A stretch of 64,000 nucleotides of DNA from Rhodobiaceae bacterium UBA4490 (GCA_002389665.1 DGNO01000002.1:257624-321623), one strand, 5' to 3'; positions 1 to 9,363 are shown, numbered from the stretch's first letter. The notes: generated from the sequence alone by a model not told the origin. Numbers and translations: made by a program.

Positions 1-383
1 CGATCGACCCGCTGCTCTCGCTTCTCGTTGCTCTGCTCGTGCTGCGCAGCGCCTGGTTCATCACCAAGCAGTCCGCGCATATTCTGATGGAAGGCACACC
101 GAACGATCTGGACCTCACCGAAATGCGCAAGGACCTTTGCGGTCATGTTGAAGGCGTGGAAGACGTGCACCACCTTCATGCCTGGTCCCTGACGCAGGAA
201 CGGCCCGTGGTCACCCTCCATGCCCGCATCAGCGAGGCGGCGGATGGCGACAAGGTTCTGCGCGACATCAACACGCGTCTTGCCGAGGTTTTTTCCGTGA
301 GCCACGCAACGGTGCAGATCGAGCGGAAAAGCTGCGAGGGAGAGTGCGCCCCGCCCGCTGAAGCTGCGAAAGCTGTAAACTAA
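1..383 (+). CDS. Cation diffusion facilitator (CDF) metal transporter, C-terminal part
   Basis: The reading frame is open from the window edge, so the N-terminus and most membrane helices lie outside. What remains is the end of the last transmembrane helix (IDPLLSLLVALLVLRSAW) followed by the cytoplasmic ferredoxin-like domain typical of CzcD/ZitB-type CDF proteins. The segment GVEDVHHLHAWSLTQ matches the CDF C-terminal motif, in which histidines and acidic residues bind metal at the dimer interface. The extreme tail CEGECAP adds two cysteines. These proteins export Zn, Co, Cd or similar divalent ions in exchange for protons. The next gene is also a CDF protein and starts 12 bases after this stop, so the two are probably co-transcribed. 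The metal cannot be decided from this fragment. Confidence 0.9.
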   Translation, partial: IDPLLSLLVALLVLRSAWFITKQSAHILMEGTPNDLDLTEMRKDLCGHVEGVEDVHHLHAWSLTQERPVVTLHARISEAADGDKVLRDINTRLAEVFSVSHATVQIERKSCEGECAPPAEAAKAVN

Positions 384-395
384 AGGAGCACCCCC

Positions 396-1037
396 ATGTC
401 CGCCGGATGCGATGATTGCTGCGGCGCGCCCGCCTCAGGTGAAATCGACAAACCCTTCCGCCGGGCCTTGTGGATCGCGCTTGTGCTGAACGGCGCCATG
501 TTCGCGGTTGAGCTTTATAGCTCCTTCCTCGGGCGCTCCGTTGCGCTGCAGGCGGACGCGATGGACTTCCTCGCCGACGCCGCGAACTATTCCATCTCGC
601 TTTTCGTACTCGGCATGAGCCTGCGCGCCAAGGCCATGGCCGCCTTCATCAAGGCGGGCACGATGGGCCTCTTCGGCATTTGGGTCCTGGGCATGGCGCT
701 TTACCGCGTGCTGGAAGGCGGTGCGCCCGAACCGTTCATCATGGGGCCTGTCGCGCTCCTTGCCCTTGCCGTCAATGTCGGCGTCGCGCTGCTGCTCTTC
801 GCGCACCGTGAAGGCGATGCCAACCGGCAATCCATTTGGCTCTGCTCCCGCAATGACGCCATTGCCAATCTCGCCGTCTTCGCCGCCGCCGGCCTTGTCT
901 GGACGACGGGTCAGGGCTGGCCCGACATTCTGGTTGCCGTGCTGATCGCCGCCCTCGGCCTTTCTTCCGCCTGGCGCGTCATCCGCCAAGCAAAAGGAGA
1001 ATGGCAGGCAGAAACCCCGCTGCCCTCCACACATTAG
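396..1037 (+). CDS. Short CDF-type cation transporter (transmembrane domain only)
   Basis: 213 residues with about six hydrophobic segments and no C-terminal cytoplasmic metal-sensing domain, unlike its upstream neighbour. The start is supported by AAAGGAG about 8 bases before the ATG. The N-terminus is cysteine-rich (CDDCC at residues 5-9). In canonical CDF proteins helices 2 and 5 each carry an (H/D)-x3-D pair that binds metal. Here the helix 2 pair is D57-x3-D61 and the helix 5 pair reads C150-x3-D154, so a cysteine replaces the usual histidine. That would suit a soft metal ion; this is inference. It lies 12 bases after the upstream CDF gene, and the pair may function together. Transport activity is not proven by sequence. 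Confidence 0.8.
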   Translation: MSAGCDDCCGAPASGEIDKPFRRALWIALVLNGAMFAVELYSSFLGRSVALQADAMDFLADAANYSISLFVLGMSLRAKAMAAFIKAGTMGLFGIWVLGMALYRVLEGGAPEPFIMGPVALLALAVNVGVALLLFAHREGDANRQSIWLCSRNDAIANLAVFAAAGLVWTTGQGWPDILVAVLIAALGLSSAWRVIRQAKGEWQAETPLPSTH

Positions 1038-1052
1038 GCCTGGATCCCAAAA

Positions 1053-1104
1053 GTTGTCATTGACAACATAGGGTGCGCTCTGCCTAAATGTTGTCACTGA
1101 CAAC
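1053..1104 (+). promoter_or_regulatory. Twin palindromic operators and promoter of the TetR-desaturase unit
   Basis: Two perfect 7-bp-arm palindromes, GTTGTCA-T-TGACAAC (1053-1067) and GTTGTCA-C-TGACAAC (1090-1104), lie 37 bp apart centre to centre. They flank a possible promoter: TTGACA (1060-1065), then a TAAATG-like -10 around 1085-1090. A regulator bound at both sites would block RNA polymerase. The TetR gene begins 20 bases downstream, so autoregulation is the simple reading. The sites also show that an ATG at 1088 is not the start, since it lies next to the second operator. Confidence 0.75.
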
Positions 1105-1123
1105 TTCGAAAGCGGGCCACCCC

Positions 1124-1738
1124 ATGACCTATCACCACGGCAATCTGCGCATCGCTCTGCTCGACCGGGCGGCGGAGGTCATTGCCGAAAGCGGCATCGA
1201 GGCGCTGAGCCTGCGCGCCCTGGCGCGCGATATCGGCGTTTCGCATGCCGCCCCCTCCCGCCATTTCAAAGACAAGGCCGACCTGCTTGCCGCCCTTGCC
1301 GCCGAAGGGCAGCGCCGCATGATCGACGCTTTGAACGAGGCCGCCGAAGCGGCGGGCGATGATCCCGTTGCCCGTTACAACGCCCTTGGCCGGGAATGCA
1401 TCCGCTTCTCGCTGATGAACCGCGCCTATGCCCTCGCCTTCGAGAACCCCGAAGTGCAGCGCCATTCCGACAAGGCACTTCTGGAAGCGCGCGCCGCTTA
1501 CAACCGCACCGTCCGGCAGGCGGCGGAAGCAGCCCAGCAGGCAGGCTGGCATCCGGGTGTCGATGTCGACGTGCTGCAGCTTTTCAGCACCGCTGCCGCA
1601 ACGGGCGCCGCCTCCATGCTGATCCATGACGAACAATATCAAGGCATGCCACTTGAAGAGGCCGAACGCCTTGCCGCGCAAATCATCAACCTTGTTATCC
1701 CCCCCTCCTCCAATGCGCTCAGGAGCAACCGCAAATGA
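1124..1738 (+). CDS. TetR family transcriptional regulator
   Basis: 204 residues. The N-terminal part (about residues 5-55) has the TetR helix-turn-helix, including SLRALARDIGVSHAAPSRHF. The remainder is the helical ligand-binding domain, similar to the TetR_C type with WHG-like proteins. An upstream ATG at 1088 exists but abuts an operator palindrome, so I chose the ATG at 1124, giving the family-typical MTYHHGNLR start. The stop codon overlaps the start of the next gene (ATGA at 1735-1738), and the desaturase follows, making a three-gene unit. The regulator probably represses its own transcription and that of the desaturase in response to a lipid or acyl ligand; the ligand is inference. Confidence 0.88.
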   Translation: MTYHHGNLRIALLDRAAEVIAESGIEALSLRALARDIGVSHAAPSRHFKDKADLLAALAAEGQRRMIDALNEAAEAAGDDPVARYNALGRECIRFSLMNRAYALAFENPEVQRHSDKALLEARAAYNRTVRQAAEAAQQAGWHPGVDVDVLQLFSTAAATGAASMLIHDEQYQGMPLEEAERLAAQIINLVIPPSSNALRSNRK

Positions 1739-1926
1739 CATTGATCAAAATCTTGTTTGCCTGGGGGCCGATTCTTTTCGGCCTCGGCTTTCTCGCTCCC
1801 CTTACCGTGCAGGCCATGGAAGCGGCAGCGCTCACCCCGCCTTTCGGGCTGACGCCGCTTCACATCGGCCTTGCTCTCGGCCTCACCTGGGGCCTCATCG
1901 CAAAATTTACGGGGCGATGGATATGA
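1735..1926 (+). CDS. Small two-helix membrane protein in the desaturase operon
   Basis: 63 residues and no family I recognise. Two hydrophobic stretches are visible, about residues 3-25 (ILFAWGPILFGLGFLAPLTV) and 42-57 (HIGLALGLTWGLIAKF), separated by a short polar loop. Its ATG overlaps the TetR stop, and its own TGA overlaps an in-frame ATG of the desaturase at 1923, so all three are probably translationally coupled. The tight packing argues that it is a real gene. A role as an accessory subunit or stabiliser of the membrane desaturase is an inference from position only. Confidence 0.65.
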   Translation: MTLIKILFAWGPILFGLGFLAPLTVQAMEAAALTPPFGLTPLHIGLALGLTWGLIAKFTGRWI

Positions 1927-2834
1927 ATATGCAAGAACCGCTCAATGCAGGCGCGCCGCAGGCAGCCCCGTTAAAGACCGCCGACGAAAAAGCCCTGATG
2001 CGCGAGGAAATGCGCATCGCCAAGAAATACATGAACGGCTTTCCCTTCTTCATGGCGTTCTGGGGCATTTTCAATCTGTTGTGCTGGCTGGCGCTTTGGC
2101 CGCTTGTCATTTCAGGCATCATGCCGCTCTGGGCAGGCTTCATTATCGCAACGCTCAACGTCACCTTGTGCTACCTGCCCTCCCATGAAGCGCAGCATTC
2201 AAATTATGCCCCGCCAGGCCATCCCTTGCGCTGGCTGAACGAGCTGATCGGATACGTCTCCACCATTCCACTTGTGCTGCCCTTCAAGACCGCGCGTATC
2301 ACGCATATGGATCATCATTCCTTCACGAACGATCCTGAACGCGATCCCGATTACGGCGTCAAAGCGAAGAACGCCTTTGCCGCCATCATGCAAGGTCTTT
2401 TCCGCCGCCAGCCCGGCAATGCCGACGCTTACGGTCTGCTTCTGCAAAAGAAGGCCGAAAGCGGCAACAAGCTTGCCGAGCGCGCCATCGTGGAAGCGCT
2501 GGTGCAAACCACAAGCTTCTACCTCATCCTCGCCGCCCTTGCCTGGTCGGGCTATGCGCTGGAAGCGGCCCTTCTCTGGTGGCTGCCGCGCCATCTCGGC
2601 ATGACCTATATCTCGCTTTTCCTGAGCTGGTTTCCGCATCATCCCATGACCGAGCAAGGCAGATACCGCAACACCCGCTCTTTCCATCACTGGTACGGCA
2701 ATATCGTCGCGCTGGGGATGGAGCATCATATCGTGCACCACCTCCATCCCGGCATTCCGCTCAACCGTAATGCCGCCGCCTTCCGGGAAATGCGCCCCCT
2801 GCTTGTGGAGCGCGGCTGCCGGCTGGAAGACTGA
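1917..2834 (+). CDS. Membrane fatty acid desaturase / hydroxylase family protein
   Basis: 305 residues with four or more hydrophobic segments and the three histidine boxes of the di-iron membrane desaturase superfamily: HEAQH (90-94), HMDHH (130-134) and HHIVHH (270-275). The first box is followed by a long polar loop with FTNDPERDPD, common in this family. Such enzymes insert a double bond or hydroxyl into an acyl chain or carotenoid using O2 and electrons from ferredoxin or cytochrome b5. The substrate cannot be read here. ATG codons at 1917, 1923 and 1929 are in frame; 1923 overlaps the stop of the small membrane protein. The TetR regulator two genes upstream probably controls it. Confidence 0.85.
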   Translation: MDMNMQEPLNAGAPQAAPLKTADEKALMREEMRIAKKYMNGFPFFMAFWGIFNLLCWLALWPLVISGIMPLWAGFIIATLNVTLCYLPSHEAQHSNYAPPGHPLRWLNELIGYVSTIPLVLPFKTARITHMDHHSFTNDPERDPDYGVKAKNAFAAIMQGLFRRQPGNADAYGLLLQKKAESGNKLAERAIVEALVQTTSFYLILAALAWSGYALEAALLWWLPRHLGMTYISLFLSWFPHHPMTEQGRYRNTRSFHHWYGNIVALGMEHHIVHHLHPGIPLNRNAAAFREMRPLLVERGCRLED

Positions 2835-2892
2835 CTTTCCCCCCAAAGGTCATGCTTCAAGGCATGAAGAGGCTGACCTGCAATACGGCAGG

Positions 2893-3564
2893 TCAGCCGA
2901 GTGCGCCAAGCGCCGCCTTGAAGCCGCTTTCGGGGCTGGAGAGAACCGGGATGCCGCCTTCGCCTAAAAGCGCAGCGGCAGGCGCCATGGAGGCTTGCGC
3001 CAAAAGGATCGCCTGACAGGAACAGCTCGCCTCCCGCAGCCTGGCCGCGATGGCGGCATGATAATCGCCGAGCGCGCCCTTCTGGAAAAGCGGCCAGAGA
3101 TCGAAAAACACATGACCTGAAACCTCAATCTCCTTGCCCGCCGCCTTGGCCGAAGAACGCACCAGCTCCATGGTCGGCGCCAGCGTCGCTTCCAGGCACG
3201 CGGCAACGGCAATGCGCCCGCCCTTGCCCGCCGCTTCATCCGCCATCGGCCGGTCGATGCGCATGATGCGCGTGCCCTCGAAGGACACTTCCTCGGCGAC
3301 GGGGGCAAGCGTCGAGCAGGTAAGAACCACCACATCCGCCCCGCGCGCCGCTTCCTTCAGCAAAGCCTCGCCAGTGTGAATGCGCAGCGCCGGCGTCAGC
3401 CCGCCCGCCTTTTCCGCCTGTTTGAGCAGATCTTCCCGCACCACATGGCGCAGCTTCAGCCCCGGCGCCAGCCGGTCGCGCAAGTTCTCGAACGTATTTA
3501 TGTGCAAGGGCGAGGTATGTAAGAACGTCACGCGTTCCGGTGTGCCCCTATCAGGCGGTGTCAT
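2893..3564 (-). CDS. Asp/Glu/hydantoin racemase superfamily protein
   Basis: 223 residues. The fold is recognisable from two conserved cysteine-type segments of the superfamily: VVVLTCSTLAPVA, carrying the first catalytic-type Cys, and CQAILLAQASM, where the second position is not a clear Cys because the local sequence has C-S-C just before it. This suggests a racemase-like or decarboxylase-like enzyme, possibly acting with one catalytic cysteine. The start at 3564 has GGAG six bases upstream; a longer frame to 3606 runs into a terminator hairpin and was rejected. The gene follows ilvD and a strong terminator, leaving almost no room for its own promoter. The substrate is unknown. Confidence 0.7.
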   Translation of the reverse strand: MTPPDRGTPERVTFLHTSPLHINTFENLRDRLAPGLKLRHVVREDLLKQAEKAGGLTPALRIHTGEALLKEAARGADVVVLTCSTLAPVAEEVSFEGTRIMRIDRPMADEAAGKGGRIAVAACLEATLAPTMELVRSSAKAAGKEIEVSGHVFFDLWPLFQKGALGDYHAAIAARLREASCSCQAILLAQASMAPAAALLGEGGIPVLSSPESGFKAALGALG

Positions 3565-3582
3565 CTTTTTCTCCATCGGCTC

Positions 3583-3616
3583 AAAGAAAAAGCCCGCCGC
3601 GATCATCGCGGCGGGC
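3583..3616 (-). terminator. Rho-independent terminator after the ilv cluster
   Basis: A 10-bp perfect GC stem (GCCCGCCGCG / CGCGGCGGGC, 5-nt loop) is followed on the minus strand by TTTTTCTTT. It lies about 220 bases past the ilvD stop and 30 bases past a possible small ORF. Confidence 0.88.
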
Positions 3617-3648
3617 CTTTATTCCAGTGTCGGCTCTGCGTGATCGCG

Positions 3649-3816
3649 CTATGGGGCGGCTTTCGCCACAAGTTTAACGGCGGCGAGTTTCACTGCCGTT
3701 ACAATAGCGATCACGGTTTTGGCGGCCAAAAGGCGCGCGGAATGGGCAGCTTCGCTTTTCAGCGAGCCGTTCAAAGACCGGGGCGCAAAGGCGCCATATG
3801 CCCATTCCTGTGTCAT
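3649..3816 (-). CDS. Possible small protein between ilvD and its terminator
   Basis: 55 residues beginning MTQEWAYGAFAPRSLNG, with an Ala/Val-rich tail (AVKLAAVKLVAKAAP) that could form one amphipathic helix. It begins 23 bases after the ilvD stop and ends just before the strong terminator, exactly filling the transcribed gap, which is the main argument for it. No good ribosome binding site is visible and no family is recognised. It may equally be non-coding 3' UTR. Confidence 0.3.
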   Translation of the reverse strand: MTQEWAYGAFAPRSLNGSLKSEAAHSARLLAAKTVIAIVTAVKLAAVKLVAKAAP

Positions 3817-3838
3817 GAAGCGCAATCTGCCCGAAAAC

Positions 3839-5695
3839 TTACTTACGTTCAATCTGAGAAACGTCCCGCACCGCACCGCGCGCGGCGTTGGAGACCATGG
3901 CCGCATAGGCCCGCAGTGCCTGGGAGACCTTGCGTGGGCGTTCTTCGGCAGGTTTCCAGGCATCCGCGCCCTTGGCTTCCATGGCCACGCGGCGCTTGGC
4001 AAGTTCCTCGTCCGAAAGCTTCACATTGATCGAGCGGGCGGGGATATCGATCTCGATCAGATCGCCCTCCTCGATGAGCCCGATATTGCCGCCTTCGGCT
4101 GCTTCCGGCGAAGCATGGCCGATGGAAAGGCCCGAGGTGCCGCCGGAAAAACGCCCGTCGGTGATGAGCGCGCAGTCTTTCCCGAGCCCCATGGATTTGA
4201 GGTAGGAGGTCGGATAGAGCATTTCCTGCATGCCCGGCCCGCCTTTCGGCCCTTCATAGCGGATGATCACGACATCGCCCGCCTTGATGTCGCGCTTGGT
4301 GATGCGCGTGACCGCCTCTTCCTGGCTTTCACAAACCCGCGCGGGGCCGGAAAATTTCCAGATGCTTTCATCGACGCCCGCCGTTTTCACGATGCAGCCT
4401 TCCTCGGCGATATTCCCGAAGAGCACGGCAAGCCCGCCCTCTTTCGTGAAGGCTTTTTCCACCGAACGGATGACGCCGCCTTCCCGGTCCGTATCGAGAT
4501 CGAGATAGCGGCTCTGCTGGCTGAAGGCGACGGTTGTGCGCACCCCGCCCGGCGCCGCCTTGAAGAGCGTGCGCACCTCTTCGGAATTCGTGCGGGAAAT
4601 ATCCCACTTGTCGAGCGCCGCGCTCATGCTCGGCTCATGCACGGTGGAGACATCACCGTGGATAAGCCCGCCGCGCTCGAGCTGGCCGAGAATGGACATG
4701 ATCCCCCCCGCCCGGTGCACATCCTCGATATGCACGTTCTGAACGGCGGGCGCGACTTTCGAAAGACACGGCACTTTGCGCGAAAGCGCGTCGATATCCT
4801 TCATCGTGAAATCGACACCTGCTTCATTGGCAATGGCGAGCAGGTGCAAGATCGTGTTCGTCGAACCGCCCATGGCAATGTCGAGCGTCATTGCGTTTTG
4901 GAAGGCCTTGAAGGTCGCGATGCCGCGCGGCAGCACGCTTTCATCGCCCTGCTTGTAATAGCGGTCGGTCAGCTCGACGATCTGCCGGGCCGCGCGCAGG
5001 AAAAGCTCCTTGCGGTCTGCATGGGTGGCGACGATCGTGCCGTTTGCCGGCAGCGCCAGGCCGAGCGCTTCGGCAAGGCAGTTCATGGAATTCGCCGTGA
5101 ACATGCCCGAGCAGGAACCGCATGTCGGGCAGGCGTTTTTCTCCAGCTCGTCCACTTCTTCGTCCGAGCGGTTGGGGTTCGCCCCTTCGATGATCGCATC
5201 GATGAGATCGACCGCGATCTCCTTGCCGTCGACCACCGCCCGGCCCGCTTCCATCGGCCCGCCGGTCACGAAGATCGTCGGCACGTTGAGGCGCATGGTC
5301 GCCATCATCATGCCGGGCGTAATCTTGTCGCAGTTCGAAATGCAGACCATCGCATCGGCACAGTGGGCATTGACCATATATTCGACCGAGTCCGCGATGA
5401 GATCGCGCGAGGGCAGCGAATAAAGCATGCCGTCATGGCCCATCGCGATCCCGTCATCGACGGCGATGGTATTGAATTCCTTAGCAACGCCGCCTGCCGC
5501 CTCGATCTCCCGCGCCACCATCTGGCCGAGGTCCTTGAGGTGCACATGACCCGGCACGAACTGGGTGAAGGAATTCACCACCGCGATAATCGGCTTGCCG
5601 AAATCCTCATCCTTCATGCCTGTCGCACGCCACAAACCGCGCGCGCCGGCCATATTGCGGCCATGGGTCGTCGTTCGGGAACGGTAAGGGATCAT
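3839..5695 (-). CDS. ilvD: Dihydroxy-acid dehydratase
   Basis: 618 residues, matching the usual ~615. It dehydrates 2,3-dihydroxy-isovalerate and -3-methylvalerate to the 2-keto acids of valine and isoleucine synthesis, using an Fe-S cluster and Mg. Visible hallmarks are [18 protein letters not shown] near the N-terminus, the cluster-binding segments [12 protein letters not shown] and [18 protein letters not shown], and [20 protein letters not shown] near the C-terminus. The start is [12 protein letters not shown], the standard IlvD opening; the open frame extends upstream to 5851 but that part is not conserved. It is the last of ilvB-ilvN-ilvC-ilvD, separated from ilvC by a terminator-like hairpin, so expression may depend on read-through or on a promoter in the short gap. 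Confidence 0.97.
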   Translation of the reverse strand: MIPYRSRTTTHGRNMAGARGLWRATGMKDEDFGKPIIAVVNSFTQFVPGHVHLKDLGQMVAREIEAAGGVAKEFNTIAVDDGIAMGHDGMLYSLPSRDLIADSVEYMVNAHCADAMVCISNCDKITPGMMMATMRLNVPTIFVTGGPMEAGRAVVDGKEIAVDLIDAIIEGANPNRSDEEVDELEKNACPTCGSCSGMFTANSMNCLAEALGLALPANGTIVATHADRKELFLRAARQIVELTDRYYKQGDESVLPRGIATFKAFQNAMTLDIAMGGSTNTILHLLAIANEAGVDFTMKDIDALSRKVPCLSKVAPAVQNVHIEDVHRAGGIMSILGQLERGGLIHGDVSTVHEPSMSAALDKWDISRTNSEEVRTLFKAAPGGVRTTVAFSQQSRYLDLDTDREGGVIRSVEKAFTKEGGLAVLFGNIAEEGCIVKTAGVDESIWKFSGPARVCESQEEAVTRITKRDIKAGDVVIIRYEGPKGGPGMQEMLYPTSYLKSMGLGKDCALITDGRFSGGTSGLSIGHASPEAAEGGNIGLIEEGDLIEIDIPARSINVKLSDEELAKRRVAMEAKGADAWKPAEERPRKVSQALRAYAAMVSNAARGAVRDVSQIERK

Positions 5696-5750
5696 CTTCG
5701 CCTCTGTCGATTGCGGGTTGCCGGTTTTAAATAGGGCCGGTCCGGTTTTG

Positions 5751-5783
5751 AAAAAGGCCCGCCGCGCTCTTAGCGGGCGGGCC
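5751..5783 (-). terminator. Terminator-like hairpin between ilvC and ilvD
   Basis: Stem GGCCCGCC/GGCGGGCC (8 bp, plus 3 inner pairs), followed on the minus strand by TTTTTC. It sits 31 bases after the ilvC stop and would reduce ilvD transcription relative to ilvC. Confidence 0.75.
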
Positions 5784-5813
5784 CTGTCCATAAAAGGCTG
5801 CGCCTTAAGAGCG

Positions 5814-6863
<1,050 letters not shown>

Positions 6864-6976
6864 TTACCCGGTCAATTACCGCGCGAAGCGGCGCTCTTTC
6901 ATCTTCACATCTCATGAGGCGGCGTGCCGCCCCTGAATTCTCTCGTCTCTAGTTCTGCCGTCTTTCACCCAGCCGC

Positions 6977-7486
6977 TTACATGGCTTCCGGGCCGCGGGC
7001 GATGGAGACAACGCCGGTCCGCGTCACATCCACCAGGCCAAGGCCCCGCATCAGCCCCACGAAAGCGTCGATCTTTTCCGGCGTGCCCGTCACCTCGAAA
7101 ATGAAGGACGTATGCGTCGTGTCGATCACGCGGGCGCGGAACGCATCGGAAAGGCGCAGCGCCTCCACCCGCTTCTCGCCCGTGCCGGCGACCTTCACCA
7201 AAGCCATTTCCCGCTCGACGGAAGGCGCCTGCACGGTCAGATCGACCACCTTGTGCACCGGCACCAGCCGCTCGAGCTGCGCCTTGATCTGGGCGATGAC
7301 CATGGGCGTGCCCGACGTTGCGACCGTGATGCGCGAGGTATGCTCGGCATGGTCCACTTCGGCCACGGTCAGGCTTTCGATATTGTATCCCCGGCCCGAA
7401 AAGAGCCCGACCACACGCGCCAGGACCCCTGCCTCGTTGTCCACGAGGACGGCCAATACATGGCGTTCTGATTTTTCTTCACTCAT
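6977..7486 (-). CDS. ilvN: Acetolactate synthase small (regulatory) subunit
   Basis: 169 residues beginning MSEEKSERHVLAVLV. An ACT domain occupies about residues 8-80 (VDNEAGVLARVVGLFSGRGY), followed by the second ACT-like half characteristic of IlvN/IlvH. It binds valine and imposes feedback inhibition on the catalytic subunit. The frame continues upstream to a TTG at 7510, but the ATG at 7486 has AGGA spaced suitably and gives the standard start. ilvB lies 119 bases upstream. Confidence 0.96.
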   Translation of the reverse strand: MSEEKSERHVLAVLVDNEAGVLARVVGLFSGRGYNIESLTVAEVDHAEHTSRITVATSGTPMVIAQIKAQLERLVPVHKVVDLTVQAPSVEREMALVKVAGTGEKRVEALRLSDAFRARVIDTTHTSFIFEVTGTPEKIDAFVGLMRGLGLVDVTRTGVVSIARGPEAM

Positions 7487-7605
7487 GTTCAGTCCTGCGA
7501 TCGGCCCCAAGCGGGCTCTTCTTCATCGTGTGGTCCGCCCCATCGGGGGCCGTCCCGGGCGGCTTATAGCCCATTCATCTTGGAAAGCGAAGCCTTGCCG
7601 GCCCG

Positions 7606-9363
7606 TCAGACCAGCATCTTGCCGGCTTCCGTCACCGTCGCCCCTTCCGGGTCGTCGCCCAGGATCATTTCGTTATGCGCGGCCCCGGACGGGATCATGG
7701 GGAAGCAATTTTCCATCTTCTCCACCACGCAGTCGAAAATCACCGGGCCCGGCGTTTCGATCATTTCCATGATCTTGGCATCGAGCTCATCCGGATGCGT
7801 CGCCCGGATGCCGTGCCCGCCATAGGCTTCGGCCAGTTTGACGAAATCGGGCAAGGCCTCCGAATAGGAGTGCGAGTAGCGCCCGCCATGCAGCAGTTCC
7901 TGCCACTGGCGCACCATGCCCATATATTCGTTATTCAGAATGAAAATCTTCACCGGCAGCATGAACTGCACCGCCGTCGACATTTCCTGCATGTTCATCA
8001 GGATCGAGGCTTCCCCGGCAATGTCGACCACCAGCGCGTCGCGGTGCGCGACCTGCGTGCCGATCGCCGCCGGCAGGCCGTAGCCCATCGTGCCGAGCCC
8101 GCCCGAGGTCATCCAGCGGTTCGGTTCCTCGAAATGATAATGCTGCGCCGCCCACATCTGGTGCTGGCCGACTTCCGTGGTGATGAAGGTCTTGCGGTCC
8201 TTCGTCAGCTCGTAAAGTCGCTCCACCGCATATTGCGGTTTGATGGAGGTATCGCTTTTGACATAAGCCAGCGACTTGCGCCCGCGCCAGGTCTCGATCT
8301 GCTTCCACCAGGTGGAAAGCGCGCTCTTGTCCGGCTGGCTGACTTTCGACTTCCAGACCCGGATCATATCTTCAAGCACATGCGCGCAGTCGCCGATGAT
8401 CGGCACATCCACATGCACGTTCTTGTTGATCGACGAAGCGTCGATATCGATATGGATTTTCTTCGAATGCGGCGCGAACGCATCGAGGCGGCCCGTCACG
8501 CGGTCGTCGAAACGCGCGCCGACACAGATGATGAGGTCGCTATCGTGCATGGCATTATTGGCTTCATAGGTGCCATGCATGCCCAGCATGCCAAGCCATT
8601 GCGGGTCGGCCGCCGGATAGGCGCCGAGGCCCATCAGCGTCGAGGTGATCGGATAGCCCGTCAGCTTGACGAACTGGCGCAGAAGCTGGCTCGCCATGGG
8701 GCCGGAATTGATGACGCCGCCGCCGGTATAAAAGACCGGCTTCTTCGCGGCCGCGATCAGGTCCACCGCCCGGTTGATGGCGCTCATATCGCCCTTCACC
8801 TGCGGACGGTAGGTCTTGTGGGAGACCTGCGCCGGGGTCTTGTATTCGGCGGTCTGGAACTGAACGTTCTTCGGAATGTCGATGACGACGGGTCCCGGCC
8901 GGCCATGGGTGGCGACATGGAAGGACTCGTGCATGACCCGCGCCAGTTCCTCGGCGGAATTGACGAGCCAATTATGCTTCGTGCAGGGCCGGGTGATGCC
9001 GACCGTGTCGCATTCCTGGAAGGCGTCGGTGCCGATGAGATGGGTGGCGACCTGCCCGGTCAGGCAGACAAGCGGAATGGAATCCATCAGCGCGTCCGTC
9101 AGGCCCGTCACGGCGTTCGTCGCGCCGGGGCCGGAGGTAACGAGAACGACGCCCGGCTTGCCGGTGGAGCGGGCATAGCCTTCGGCAGCGTGAACCGCGC
9201 CCTGCTCGTGACGCACCAGAATGTGCTCGATGTCGTTCTGCTTGAAAAGCGCATCATAGATGGGAAGCACCGCGCCGCCCGGATAGCCGAAAATCACTTC
9301 GACGCCCTGATCGACCAGAGCTTTGACGACGATTTCTGCACCTGTCATTTCACGGGCGGCCAT
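7606..9363 (-). CDS. ilvB: Acetolactate synthase large (catalytic) subunit
   Basis: 585 residues. This ThDP- and FAD-dependent enzyme condenses two pyruvates, or pyruvate plus 2-ketobutyrate, in the first common step of branched-chain amino-acid synthesis. The catalytic glutamate E53 lies in RHEQGAVHAAEGYAR. The ThDP/Mg-binding region is GEAS...NNEYMGMVRQWQ near residues 430-470. The ATG at 9363 is preceded by AAAGGA at good spacing; an in-frame ATG at 9348 is an alternative. It is the first gene of the ilv operon and is preceded by a promoter and a folded leader. Confidence 0.97.
   Translation of the reverse strand: MAAREMTGAEIVVKALVDQGVEVIFGYPGGAVLPIYDALFKQNDIEHILVRHEQGAVHAAEGYARSTGKPGVVLVTSGPGATNAVTGLTDALMDSIPLVCLTGQVATHLIGTDAFQECDTVGITRPCTKHNWLVNSAEELARVMHESFHVATHGRPGPVVIDIPKNVQFQTAEYKTPAQVSHKTYRPQVKGDMSAINRAVDLIAAAKKPVFYTGGGVINSGPMASQLLRQFVKLTGYPITSTLMGLGAYPAADPQWLGMLGMHGTYEANNAMHDSDLIICVGARFDDRVTGRLDAFAPHSKKIHIDIDASSINKNVHVDVPIIGDCAHVLEDMIRVWKSKVSQPDKSALSTWWKQIETWRGRKSLAYVKSDTSIKPQYAVERLYELTKDRKTFITTEVGQHQMWAAQHYHFEEPNRWMTSGGLGTMGYGLPAAIGTQVAHRDALVVDIAGEASILMNMQEMSTAVQFMLPVKIFILNNEYMGMVRQWQELLHGGRYSHSYSEALPDFVKLAEAYGGHGIRATHPDELDAKIMEMIETPGPVIFDCVVEKMENCFPMIPSGAAHNEMILGDDPEGATVTEAGKMLV

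Noticed and set aside
3719..5734. A 671-codon plus-strand frame antisense to ilvD
   Set aside because: ilvD on the minus strand has complete family motifs; the antisense frame is composition-driven.
7486..7531. A short frame just upstream of ilvN (MKKSPLGADRRTEHE), overlapping its start
   Set aside because: It has no clear ribosome binding site and is not rich in Leu, Val or Ile, so it does not look like an attenuator peptide; chance is likely.
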